From Clostridia bacterium (lineage in GTDB: Bacteria; Bacillota; Clostridia; Oscillospirales; CAG-272), in assembly GCA_017631215.1 (NCBI GenBank), contig JAGBTR010000196.1:1-11183 (forward strand): DNA of 11,183 nucleotides. Direction: 5' to 3'. A program made the position numbers and the translations under genes. The notes beneath the pieces are model-generated. The model saw only the letters and a list, made by a program, of their open reading frames with translations, searched no databases and was not told the origin of the DNA. Numbering within the stretch: position 1 is the first letter of the stretch; the number at the start of each line of letters is the position of its first letter. Positions 1 through 7,200 of the stretch are shown here, piece by piece.

Positions 1-108
1 CCCGAGACGCCTGCAGAGCCCGAGACTCCCGCCGAGCCCGAGACGCCTGCAGAGCCAGAGACTCCCGCCGAGCCTGAGACGCCTGCAGAGCCCGAGACGC
101 CCGCTGTG
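1..108 (+). repeat. 18-bp tandem repeat coding PETPAE stalk, gene 1
   Basis: Six consecutive 18-bp units encode P-E-T-P-A-E, the last ending PETPAV. Units alternate between an ACG-CCT-GCA and an ACT-CCC-GCC version, so the array has a 36-bp higher-order period (1-36, 37-72, 73-108). The array is cut by the window start, so six is a minimum. The Pro/Glu/Thr composition fits an extended, acidic linker holding the modules away from the membrane anchor. Confidence 0.95.
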
Positions 109-1086
109 CCCGAAAAGCTTCAGCTGTTCACGGGTGACGAGCTGCTTACGGGCATGAGATTGGCGGAGGTGAACAAGGACGAGTCCTATATTTATGAGGG
201 TGCAGGCTCGATCAAGTCGGGCACGGCGGTCGACCGCTTCGTCTACAATTTCGATCCGATCGATGTCTCGGCCTATGCCAACGGCTTTTTGCGTATGCTC
301 ATCTACGTTGAGGATATGACCAAGCTGGGCTTCGGTACTGTTGAGCTGTCCTCGAGCGGTCGCTTCGATCAGAACGAATATAGCTGGCCGACCAAGGACT
401 ACATCACGCGCAGCGGCTGGAACGAGCTGTGGTTGCCCATCGCGACGCCGAATCGCACGGCAGACGGCGGTCTTGATCTGAGTGCCGCCAACTATATGCG
501 CATCTTCATCCACCCCATCGAGGGCTCGACCGAGATCCCCGTGATCTACATCGACGATTGCTACTTCACCAATGAGAGAACGCCCATCAAGTTTGAGCAG
601 AGCGAGGTCGTCGCAGACGAGAAGTACGTGCTGCTTGACGGCGAGACTATGCCCGCCAAGCTGACGGGTGTCACGCAGAGCACCGACCAGGTGGCAAGCG
701 GTACGTATTCGCTTTACAGCGCGCCCGCTGTCGTTCGTATCTCTTACAACTTCGCCGCTCCTCTGGACGTTTCTGCCTATGAGGGCAAGTATCTGCATCT
801 GTCCGTCTACGTAGAGGATGCCTCGCTGATGGGCGGCGGTCAGGTCGAGCTGACCTCGGGCGGCAACTGCGACATCAATGAGATGACCTGGGAGGTCGGT
901 GCCATCACCTTCGAGAACGGCTGGAACGAGATCTGGCTTCCGATCTCGTATGAGAGCACCAAGGTGACGGGCGGCAAGGTCGACCTGACCGCGGTCAACT
1001 ACCTGCGCATCTACACCAACAAGAAGGGCGATTCGCTGGCATCCGCGCTGTACTTCGACGACATCTACTTCGCAATGAGCAAGTAA
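1..1086 (+). CDS. Stalked surface protein, two beta-sandwich modules (5'-truncated)
   Basis: The reading frame is open from base 1 and ends at TAA 1084-1086, giving 361 visible residues; the true start lies upstream, so the in-frame GTG at 106 is not a start. The visible part opens with six PETPAE-type units (residues 1-36), then two related modules at about residues 38-190 and 208-361. Each module has the family signature: an L-x-D/G-G/D-E opening, D(V/I)SAY, a G-x-L-x-(M/L) strand, VEL(S/T)S, a D-x-NE-x-x-W block, GWNE(L/I)WLPI, N-Y-x-R-I and a closing (I/F)DD-x-YF. By analogy with genes 2 and 3 it should begin with a lipoprotein signal peptide. The module resembles galactose-binding-like carbohydrate-binding folds, but I do not recognise a named family; ligand binding is inference. 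It is followed by its own terminator. Confidence 0.88.
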   Translation, partial: PETPAEPETPAEPETPAEPETPAEPETPAEPETPAVPEKLQLFTGDELLTGMRLAEVNKDESYIYEGAGSIKSGTAVDRFVYNFDPIDVSAYANGFLRMLIYVEDMTKLGFGTVELSSSGRFDQNEYSWPTKDYITRSGWNELWLPIATPNRTADGGLDLSAANYMRIFIHPIEGSTEIPVIYIDDCYFTNERTPIKFEQSEVVADEKYVLLDGETMPAKLTGVTQSTDQVASGTYSLYSAPAVVRISYNFAAPLDVSAYEGKYLHLSVYVEDASLMGGGQVELTSGGNCDINEMTWEVGAITFENGWNEIWLPISYESTKVTGGKVDLTAVNYLRIYTNKKGDSLASALYFDDIYFAMSK

Positions 1087-1092
1087 TATCCC

Positions 1093-1132
1093 AAAGGGGA
1101 GCAGGGCTTCGGCTCGGCTCCTCTTTTGCTTT
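1093..1132 (+). terminator. Intrinsic terminator of gene 1
   Basis: Arms 1095-1107 and 1112-1124 pair over 13 positions, with one A-G mismatch and two G-T wobbles, and close on a TTCG tetraloop with C-G closing (1107-1112). A T-rich tail follows (TTTTGCTTT). It lies 8 bp after the stop codon. Confidence 0.9.
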
Positions 1133-1141
1133 AGTCAAAAC

Positions 1142-1169
1142 CGACAAAACGCGCGGTGCTTTTTTGTCG
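1142..1169 (+). terminator. Possible second terminator or upstream hairpin before gene 2
   Basis: CGACAAAA (1142-1149) pairs perfectly with TTTTGTCG (1162-1169) around a 12-nt loop containing GCGCGG. The stem is A/T-rich, so this may be a weak back-up terminator or part of an upstream regulatory element. It is conserved in the copy at 2608-2635. Confidence 0.4.
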
Positions 1170-1187
1170 ATGGCTACGAAAAGCAAG

Positions 1188-1217
1188 ACGCGCGTTGACA
1201 AGACGACTACACGCGTG
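1188..1217 (+). promoter_or_regulatory. Twin palindromes over gene 2 promoter, possible operator
   Basis: ACGCGCGT (1188-1195) overlaps the first base of the -35 box and CACGCGTG (1210-1217) lies just before the -10 box. Their centres are 22 bp apart, about two helical turns, so a dimeric repressor could bind both on one DNA face. The repressor is unknown; the sites are seen, the function is inferred. Confidence 0.4.
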
Positions 1218-1224
1218 CTATAAT
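1195..1224 (+). promoter_or_regulatory. Sigma-A type promoter of gene 2
   Basis: TTGACA (1195-1200) and TATAAT (1219-1224) are both perfect consensus, separated by 18 bp. The start codon is 36 bp after the -10 box, leaving a short leader. It lies between the gene 1 terminator and gene 2, so gene 2 is transcribed independently. Confidence 0.92.
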
Positions 1225-1245
1225 GGGTCTACCTTATAAAAATAT

Positions 1246-1251
1246 GAGAGG
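1246..1251 (+). promoter_or_regulatory. Ribosome binding site of gene 2
   Basis: GAGAGG lies 8 nt before ATG 1260. It decides the start: the in-frame GTG at 1251 overlaps this site and would add three residues ahead of a standard Met-Lys-Lys signal peptide. Confidence 0.88.
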
Positions 1252-1259
1252 TGTTTACT

Positions 1260-2552
1260 ATGAAAAAGGTTCTTTGCCTTGCGCTGGCGATGCTGATGAT
1301 CGCGATGATGCTCGTCGCCTGCAAGCCCGATACCCCCGAAACGCCCGACGAGCCTGAAACGCCCGCAGAGCCCGAGACTCCCGCAGAGCCCGAGACGCCC
1401 GCAGAGCCCGAGACTCCCGCCGAGCCCGAGACTCCCGCCGAGCCTGAGACTCCCGCCGAGCCTGAGACTCCTGCCGAGCCTGAGACTCCCGCAGAGCCTG
1501 AGACTCCCGCCGAGCCCGAGACTCCTGCCGAGCCCGAGGAGCCCGAAGAACCGATCGAGGACAAACTGATGCTACTGGACGGTGAGAGTCTTCTCGAAAT
1601 GAAAGATGTTATGGTCGTGCTTGACAGAGAGCACGTCAAACAGGGCGCAAGCTCGCTTTGCACGACGTCGGTCACTACCCGTTTCGTATACGCCTTTGCG
1701 CCCACCGATATTTCGGCATACCGTGACGGTTATCTGCATATGTGGGTTTATGTGACCGACTATGATAACATCGACCGCGGCTATATCGAGCTGACATCGA
1801 GCGGTACCTATGATGCCAACGAGATCAATTGGCCGGTGAAGGATCACCTCAAGGCTGACGGCTGGAACGAGTTGTGGCTGCCCTTGTACAAAACCGACGG
1901 CGGAAATCTAAACTGGGAGGGTGTGAACTATTTTCGTTTGTACACTAACCATAGCGATGCAAGTCTGCCTGCCGCGCCGATGTATTTTGACGATATCTAC
2001 TTTACCAACGAGGCCCCCGAAAGTGCTGTACCCGAACCCGAAACGCCTGCACCCGAAACGCCCACGCCCTCGACACCCACGGTTGAGTCCGACGGCAAGC
2101 TGATGCTGCTGGACGGTGAGAGTCTGCCTGCCGGGCTGGCACCTGCGGGCACGCTCAATACGGAGTACGCAAAGCAGGGTACAAGTTCGATTTGCACGGT
2201 CGGTGTGGTTGTTCGTCTTGAGTATGCCTTTGATCCGACTGATATCTCGGATTACAAGGATGGCTATTTGCATATGTGGATTTATGTGGCCGATTTCGAC
2301 AACATCAAGGGCGGCTTCTTTGAGCTGACCTCGAGCGGGACTTACGATAAGAATGAGATCAGCTGGCCTGCTTTGGATCATTTGAAAGGCAATGGTTGGA
2401 ACGAGGTCTGGCTGCCGCTGAACAACTATCGCGGTGGAGATTTGAACTGGGCGAGTGCGAATTATATTCGTCTTTACACCAATCGCAATGACAGCAATCC
2501 GCCGGCAGCATCCATGTACTTCGACGACATCTACTTCGCAATGAGCAAGTAA
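1260..2552 (+). CDS. Stalked lipoprotein with two carbohydrate-binding-like modules
   Basis: 430 residues from ATG 1260. Residues 1-20 are a signal peptide (MKK then a Leu/Met/Ala-rich core) ending in lipobox LVAC with Cys21 as the lipidated residue, so the protein should be anchored on the outer face of the membrane. Residues 32-91 are ten PETPAE units. Two modules follow at about 101-250 and 278-430, joined by a PEPETPAPETPTPSTP linker. Both modules start LMLLDGESL and carry GYLHMW(V/I)YV, (I/F)ELTSSGTYD, NEI-x-W, GWNE(L/V)WLPL, NY(F/I)RLYTN and YFDDIYF. The modules use more A/T-ending codons than genes 1, 3 and 4, although both ends of the gene are nearly identical to its neighbours, suggesting a chimera. 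Role as a surface polysaccharide-binding protein is inferred from the fold-like motifs and context. Confidence 0.93.
   Translation: MKKVLCLALAMLMIAMMLVACKPDTPETPDEPETPAEPETPAEPETPAEPETPAEPETPAEPETPAEPETPAEPETPAEPETPAEPETPAEPEEPEEPIEDKLMLLDGESLLEMKDVMVVLDREHVKQGASSLCTTSVTTRFVYAFAPTDISAYRDGYLHMWVYVTDYDNIDRGYIELTSSGTYDANEINWPVKDHLKADGWNELWLPLYKTDGGNLNWEGVNYFRLYTNHSDASLPAAPMYFDDIYFTNEAPESAVPEPETPAPETPTPSTPTVESDGKLMLLDGESLPAGLAPAGTLNTEYAKQGTSSICTVGVVVRLEYAFDPTDISDYKDGYLHMWIYVADFDNIKGGFFELTSSGTYDKNEISWPALDHLKGNGWNEVWLPLNNYRGGDLNWASANYIRLYTNRNDSNPPAASMYFDDIYFAMSK
1353..1532 (+). repeat. 18-bp tandem repeat, 10 units, gene 2 stalk
   Basis: Ten 18-bp units encode PETPAE without interruption, followed by a degenerate PEEPEEP. 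Units differ only at synonymous positions such as CCC/CCT, ACG/ACT and GCA/GCC. This supports expansion and contraction by slippage or unequal recombination with selection on the peptide. Confidence 0.96.
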
Positions 2553-2558
2553 TATCCC

Positions 2559-2598
2559 AAAGGGGAGCAGGGCTTCGGCTCGGCTCCTCTTTTGCTTT
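2559..2598 (+). terminator. Intrinsic terminator of gene 2
   Basis: Identical in sequence to the gene 1 terminator: arms 2561-2573 and 2578-2590 with a TTCG loop and a T-rich tail. Confidence 0.9.
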
Positions 2599-2607
2599 GG
2601 TCAAAAC

Positions 2608-2635
2608 CGACAAAACGCGCGGTGCTTTTTTGTCG
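2608..2635 (+). terminator. Possible second terminator or upstream hairpin before gene 3
   Basis: Exact copy of the 1142-1169 hairpin: CGACAAAA and TTTTGTCG arms of 8 bp around a 12-nt loop. Confidence 0.4.
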
Positions 2636-2653
2636 ATGGCTACGAAAAGCAAG

Positions 2654-2684
2654 ACGCGCGTTGACAAGACGACCGCACGCGTGC
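2654..2684 (+). promoter_or_regulatory. Twin palindromes over gene 3 promoter, possible operator
   Basis: ACGCGCGT (2654-2661) and GCACGCGTGC (2675-2684) flank the spacer as in gene 2, with the same 22-bp centre spacing. Two of the five differences between the repeat copies fall beside the second palindrome; one of them (2675) extends it to a perfect 10-bp palindrome. Confidence 0.4.
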
Positions 2685-2690
2685 TATAAT
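2661..2690 (+). promoter_or_regulatory. Sigma-A type promoter of gene 3
   Basis: TTGACA (2661-2666) and TATAAT (2685-2690) with an 18-bp spacer; same layout as gene 2. Confidence 0.92.
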
Positions 2691-2711
2691 GGATCTACCT
2701 TATAAAAATAT

Positions 2712-2717
2712 GAGAGG
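2712..2717 (+). promoter_or_regulatory. Ribosome binding site of gene 3
   Basis: GAGAGG 8 nt before ATG 2726. It overlaps the in-frame GTG at 2717, which is therefore not the start. Confidence 0.88.
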
Positions 2718-2725
2718 TGTTTACT

Positions 2726-4042
2726 ATGAAAAAGGTTCTTTGCCTTGCGCTGGCGATGCTGATGATCGCAATGATGCTCGTCGCCTGCAAGCCCGATACC
2801 CCCGAAACGCCCGACGAGCCTGAAACGCCCGCAGAGCCCGAGACTCCTACCGAGCCCGAGACGCCTGCTGAGCCCGAGACTCCCGCCGAGCCCGAGACTC
2901 CCGCAGAGCCCGAGACTCCCGCCGAGCCCGAGACTCCCGCAGAGCCTGAGACTCCTGCAGAGCCCGAGACTCCCGCCGAGCCTGAGACGCCCGCAGAGCC
3001 CGAGACTCCTGCCGAGCCCGACGAGCCGCTGGTGCCCGAGCAGCCCACCCCCGAGGTCGTGGATGGCAAGTACATCCTCTTCAACGGCGATGCCGTGCTG
3101 GAAGGTATGACCACGGCGAGCGTGACGGTCAACACGGACAAGAAGTATATCGTAGAGGGCGAGGGCTCGATCAAGACGACCGAGCACACCGACCGCCTCG
3201 TCTATACCTTCGAGCCCAAGGATCTGTCTGCCTATCTGGGCGGCTATCTGCATCTGTCTGTCTACGTGTCCGACATCAGCACGCTCGGCTCGAGCTATGT
3301 CGAGCTGACCTCGAGCGGTGGCTATGACGTCAACGAGATGACGTGGGCGCTCAAGGATACCTACCTGATCAAGAACGGCTGGAACGAGATCTGGCTCAAC
3401 CTTACGATGGGTCAGTGCGCCGCCGGCAACGAGATCGATCTGACCGCGGTCAACTACTTCCGTCTGTACACCAACCGCACCAAGGGCGCACCTGCCGATG
3501 ACTTCTACATCGATGACGTCTATCTCTCGATGGAGAAGCTCGCCGCACCCGCCCTGCCCGGTGAGGTCGTATCGGGCGAGAAGACGATGCTGCTGGACTG
3601 CGATGCGGTATCCGACGGTGTGCTCAACGTCGAGCTGAACACCGATGCCACCTACGTCAAGCAGGGCGCAGGCTCGCTCAAGACCGTTCAGGGCAACGAG
3701 CGCATCATCTACAGCTTCGACCCGCTGGACATCACGGCATACGATGGCGGCTACCTGCATATGTGGGTGTACGTCTCGGATATGACGATCATCCCGGGCG
3801 GTCAGATCGAGCTTTGCTCGGGCGGCACGTGCGACTCGGGCGAGATGCGCTGGTCGTTCAAGGATAACATCAAGCAGAACGGCTGGAACGAACTGTGGCT
3901 CAAGGTCACGACGGATAACTGCGCGGCTGCGACGGGTATCACCGATCTCAAGGGCGTCAATTATCTGCGTGTCTATACGGGCAACGCAGCGGAGCTCCAG
4001 GTCTATTTCGACGATATCTACTTCGCACTGACCAACGAATAA
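2726..4042 (+). CDS. Stalked lipoprotein with two carbohydrate-binding-like modules
   Basis: 438 residues from ATG 2726. The signal peptide is the same as in gene 2, with lipobox LVAC and Cys21. Residues 32-97 are eleven stalk units, the second being PETPTE. Modules lie at about 113-270 and 285-438. Module 1 ([30 protein letters not shown]) is closest in motif detail to module 1 of gene 1. Module 2 has extra cysteines: a DCD opening, two in ELCSGGTCD, and one in the DNCAAATG loop, which is unusual for this family here and could allow a disulfide or metal contact. Codon use is strongly G/C-ending, like genes 1 and 4 and unlike gene 2. Surface ligand binding is inferred. It has its own promoter and terminator. 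Confidence 0.93.
   Translation: MKKVLCLALAMLMIAMMLVACKPDTPETPDEPETPAEPETPTEPETPAEPETPAEPETPAEPETPAEPETPAEPETPAEPETPAEPETPAEPETPAEPDEPLVPEQPTPEVVDGKYILFNGDAVLEGMTTASVTVNTDKKYIVEGEGSIKTTEHTDRLVYTFEPKDLSAYLGGYLHLSVYVSDISTLGSSYVELTSSGGYDVNEMTWALKDTYLIKNGWNEIWLNLTMGQCAAGNEIDLTAVNYFRLYTNRTKGAPADDFYIDDVYLSMEKLAAPALPGEVVSGEKTMLLDCDAVSDGVLNVELNTDATYVKQGAGSLKTVQGNERIIYSFDPLDITAYDGGYLHMWVYVSDMTIIPGGQIELCSGGTCDSGEMRWSFKDNIKQNGWNELWLKVTTDNCAAATGITDLKGVNYLRVYTGNAAELQVYFDDIYFALTNE
2819..3016 (+). repeat. 18-bp tandem repeat, 11 units, gene 3 stalk
   Basis: Eleven 18-bp units encode PETPAE, with one Ala-to-Thr variant in unit 2 (2837-2854). The array is one unit longer than in gene 2, although the surrounding 5' end is nearly identical, so copy number has changed since the duplication. 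Confidence 0.96.
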
Positions 4043-4048
4043 GCGCTG

Positions 4049-4082
4049 AAGGGAGTGGGGGAAGCCCCGCTCCCTTTGTTTT
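4049..4082 (+). terminator. Intrinsic terminator of gene 3
   Basis: Arms 4049-4060 and 4065-4076 form a 12-bp stem with one G-T wobble and a GAAG loop (4061-4064), followed by TGTTTT. It starts 7 bp after the stop codon and differs in sequence from the terminators of genes 1 and 2. Confidence 0.92.
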
Positions 4083-4085
4083 GCA

Positions 4086-4102
4086 TTGGGCATATAGCCC
4101 AA
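4086..4102 (+). other. Small hairpin downstream of gene 3
   Basis: TTGGGC (4086-4091) and GCCCAA (4097-4102) pair perfectly around ATATA. There is no T-tract, so it is not a clear terminator. It may be a transcript-end structure or a protein-binding palindrome. Confidence 0.35.
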
Positions 4103-4145
4103 AAGCGGAGATGGCTTTTTGACGATTCTGCCAAAAATGCCGCGC

Positions 4146-4155
4146 GGGGGGGGGG
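4146..4155 (+). repeat. G10 homopolymer tract upstream of gene 4 promoter
   Basis: Ten consecutive G residues end 6 bp before the -35 box. Tracts of this kind change length by slipped-strand mispairing and can alter transcription through spacing or DNA shape. The tract is also a common place for sequencing errors, so its length here is uncertain. Confidence 0.75.
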
Positions 4156-4161
4156 ATTCGA

Positions 4162-4190
4162 TTGACAAAAGAGGGCTTTTGTGGTACAAT
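4162..4190 (+). promoter_or_regulatory. Sigma-A type promoter of gene 4
   Basis: TTGACA (4162-4167) and TACAAT (4185-4190), 17-bp spacer, 41 bp from the -10 box to ATG 4232. Upstream, 4113-4146 loosely resembles 1160-1194: a T-run, CGAT, an A-run and GCGCG. Confidence 0.88.
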
Positions 4191-4216
4191 TCCTATGTAT
4201 GAAAATACAATTCACC

Positions 4217-4223
4217 AAGGAGA
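4217..4223 (+). promoter_or_regulatory. Ribosome binding site of gene 4
   Basis: AAGGAGA lies 8 nt before ATG 4232. It selects this start over the GTG at 4181, which is inside the promoter, and over the ATG at 4199, which lacks a site and sits near the expected transcription start. Confidence 0.9.
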
Positions 4224-4231
4224 AGCATACT

Positions 4232-7200
4232 ATGTGGAAAAAACTGTTATCGTTGATTCTGGCCATCCTGACGGTCGCGTCGATGCTGGTTGCCTGCAAG
4301 CCGCCAGTTGACCCCGAGACGCCCGACACGCCGGATGCGCCCGTTACGCCGGAGGAGCCGGACGCCCCCGAGACGCCCGACACGCCCGACACACCGGATA
4401 CCCCCGAGGATCCGGATGCGCCGAGCCAGCCCGATACGCCCGTGACCCCCGGAACGGTGGTCGGCACGGGTGCCGTGCTGGGCGAGGTCAAATATTATGA
4501 GAAGGACGTCGTCGTCGCCAATATCATCGCGACGGATGCGCCCTACAATGCCGATCCCACGGGTAAGACGGACGCAACTGCCGCTATCCAGCAGGCGCTG
4601 TACGACGTTGACGGCAAGGGCGGCGGTGTCGTTTTCCTGCCTGCGGGTGATTATCTGATCACCCACACGCTGTTCATTCCCTCGGGCTGTGTCCTGCAGG
4701 GTGACTGGCAGGATCCCGATGAGGTCGAGGCAGGCAAGGCAGAGTACGGTACGGTCATTCTCGCCAAGCCCGAGCCGCTGACCAAGTCGCAGCTCGACAA
4801 GCGCGCCTCCTCGCCGCTCATTATGATGGACAGCTACTGCGGCGTCGTCGGTCTGACCTTCTACTATCCCGAGCAGAGCATCGAGAAGCCCGTCGCTTAC
4901 GGCTACACCATCTATAGTGAGTCGCCCCGCACGGCGGTGCTTCGTGATATCACCATGATCAACTCGTTCCGCGGTGTCGGCGTCGGTACGTCGCTCGCCT
5001 CGGGCCACGAGCTGTTCCAGAACGAGTCGCTGCACATCTGTGCGCTCGAGACGGGCGTTGAGATGTATCGCTCGACCGAGGTCGGCTTTACGGTCGATCT
5101 GACCGTCTCGCCCAAGTATTGGATCGAGGCAGGTCGCGGCTGGGCTTGCGAGGATGCGGATGCGCTTCGCAGCTGGTGCCGCAACAACACCATCGGTCTG
5201 ATCATTCAGAAGCTGGACGACGAGTGCCTGTCCACCCTCCGCTTTGATTCGTGCCGCACGGCGATCTATATGCCGCGCGTCGATGCCAAGCAGCAGGATT
5301 TCTGGGGCACGCTGTACGATATCAAGATCACCGATTCGATGTACGGTATCGTGATCGAGGCGCTGTGCGCGTCGGTTGGTGCCGTTATCGCAGGTGCTGA
5401 GATCGAGGCGAGCGAGAAGGCCATCGTCAGCTCGTCCTCCGCAGGCACGCTCAAGCTCGCAGGCATCAAGCTGACGGGCAAGGGCAAGGTACACGCCGAG
5501 GGCGGTGACATTATGTACGATGAGGACACCGATCTGTCCGAGTATGCGATCAGCTACGGCGAGTATCAGAAGCCCGCTCCTTATCTGTACAATGCAGAGA
5601 TCAAGAAGAAGTCCAACCGCACGGTCGATGCCGCTCCTGCCATCCAGGAGGTGCTCGATCAGGCGGCTGCTACGGGCGGTGTCGTTTATCTGCCCAGCGG
5701 TGTTTACAGCCTGTATTCGCCCATCACCGTTCCCGAGGGCGTTCAGCTGCGCGGTCCCATCCCGCTCTTTACCCGTGACGCTACGGGCGCACGCCCCGAC
5801 GGCTGTCTGCTGATCTCCTACGTAACGGACGGCGCGGCCATCAACCTCAAGGCCAATGCGGGCGTCAACGGTCTGCGTATCTTCGGTGCGACCTACGACG
5901 CGCTGACGGCGATGGAGGCACTCGAGGCGAACGATCCCGCCACCGAGACCTGCGTTGCCATCAAGGGTCTGGGCGCAGGCGTTTATACCTACAACATCAG
6001 CATCACAGGCACCATGATCGGTATCGATTTCACGGGCTGTGATAACCACCTGATCAAGCAGACCTTCGGCTGCTGCTACAACACCTTCGCCCGCGTCGGC
6101 GGTAAGAACGGTGTCGTGACCTGCTGCCTGAACAACCCCCACTTCGTCAACCGCCAGAGCTTTGCAAAGCTGGGCTATCTGGATGAGGATCTGTGCGATA
6201 TCGCAAGACATCAGGCATACAGCCACGGTCAGGACGAGGGCACCTCGAAGGAGTCGGGCTTTGCCACGCTGCGCGACAAGGTGCTGCGTAAGTACTGCAC
6301 CATGGTCGAGGTGGTCGACGCCGATCATCAGATCATCAGCAACATCTTTATGTATGCACCCTACGAGCTGGTGTCGGTCGACAACTCCATCGCCTTTATC
6401 TACAACACCTCGGCTGACTTCGTCGGCTTTGGCTCGGTCTATAACGTACAGAACAGCAGCACCGTCATCGCCGTCAACGCACTGCGCTCGGTCGGTGATT
6501 CGGTACGCTGCGACGAGAGCTCTTACTTCGATCTCTACAACCGCGTTAACACCGAGATCTACTACGAGGGTGACTTCCACTCCTATGAGGGCAACGTGGA
6601 CAGCTTCGAGTTCGACGTCAAGAAGAAGCTGAACGTCGGTACCGAGAGCAGTATGAACGGCGCGGGTAGCGTCACGCTGAATACCGATAATACCTACATC
6701 AAGGACGGCACTTACTCCTACATGCACGCGCCTCAGAGCAAAACGTCCGAGACGATCATAACGCTCGCCTTCAACGCGCTGAACATCAAGGAGTATATGA
6801 ACGAGAACGGCTACCTGCATATGTGGGTATACGCCGAGGATATGGGCACCCAGACCTGGGGCGGCTCGATCGAGCTGACCTCGTCGGGCAAGCAGGACGA
6901 GCAGGAGATCTACTGGGTCACGACCTCGTTCATCACGCACAACGGCTGGAACGAGCTGTGGCTGCCTCTTGGTGATATCAAGGGCGGCGGTGGCTTCAAC
7001 GCCGAGAAGGTCAACTTCCTGCGCATCCAGAACACCAACAACTACTTTGGTAACCAGGGCAAGTTCTACATCGACGATATCTATTTCTGCCTGGCAGAGT
7101 CGGATAAGATCCGCCAGCCCATCGACACAACGCCCATCACCAAGAGAACGGAGCCTCGTCCCTCCTCGATGGATCTGACGCTGAAGCCCGAGGAGAAGCC

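Larger units (their letters stand above)
1051..1381 (+). repeat. Long direct repeat, copy A (gene 1 tail to gene 2 stalk)
   Basis: This segment matches 2517-2847 at a constant offset of 1466 with no gaps. I find five differences, at 1133, 1208, 1209, 1227 and 1304. It covers the last 12 codons of gene 1, the terminator, the promoter, the leader, the signal peptide and the first part of the stalk repeat of gene 2. Similarity falls sharply just upstream of 1051 and becomes mixed inside the 18-bp array after 1381. That pattern points to recent tandem duplication or gene conversion. Confidence 0.93.
2517..2847 (+). repeat. Long direct repeat, copy B (gene 2 tail to gene 3 stalk)
   Basis: Second copy of the 1051-1381 segment at a fixed offset of 1466, with five substitutions (2599, 2674, 2675, 2693, 2770) and no gaps. 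Exchange between the two copies would delete or duplicate exactly one gene while keeping every reading frame, promoter and terminator intact. Confidence 0.93.

Noticed and set aside
106..108. GTG 106 as the start of gene 1
   Set aside because: The frame is open upstream to base 1 and continues the PETPAE repeat, so the gene is cut by the window edge.
1229..1705. Minus-strand frames coding SGSAGV repeats (also 2695-3189)
   Set aside because: They are the antisense reading of the 18-bp PETPAE repeat, with no independent start signals. The repeat has clear protein-level selection only in the plus frame.
1..3016. PETPAE repeat arrays considered as CRISPR
   Set aside because: The units are contiguous 18-bp coding repeats with no unique spacers and vary at synonymous positions.
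2684..4189. 501-codon minus-strand open frame opposite gene 3
   Set aside because: Same codon register as gene 3 and the same codon-bias explanation; its product is a low-complexity translation of the repeats.
4232..4249. Single early TTA codon in gene 4 as bldA-type control
   Set aside because: That mechanism is known from Streptomyces; the signals here are of a clostridial type, so the lone TTA is more likely chance in a signal peptide.
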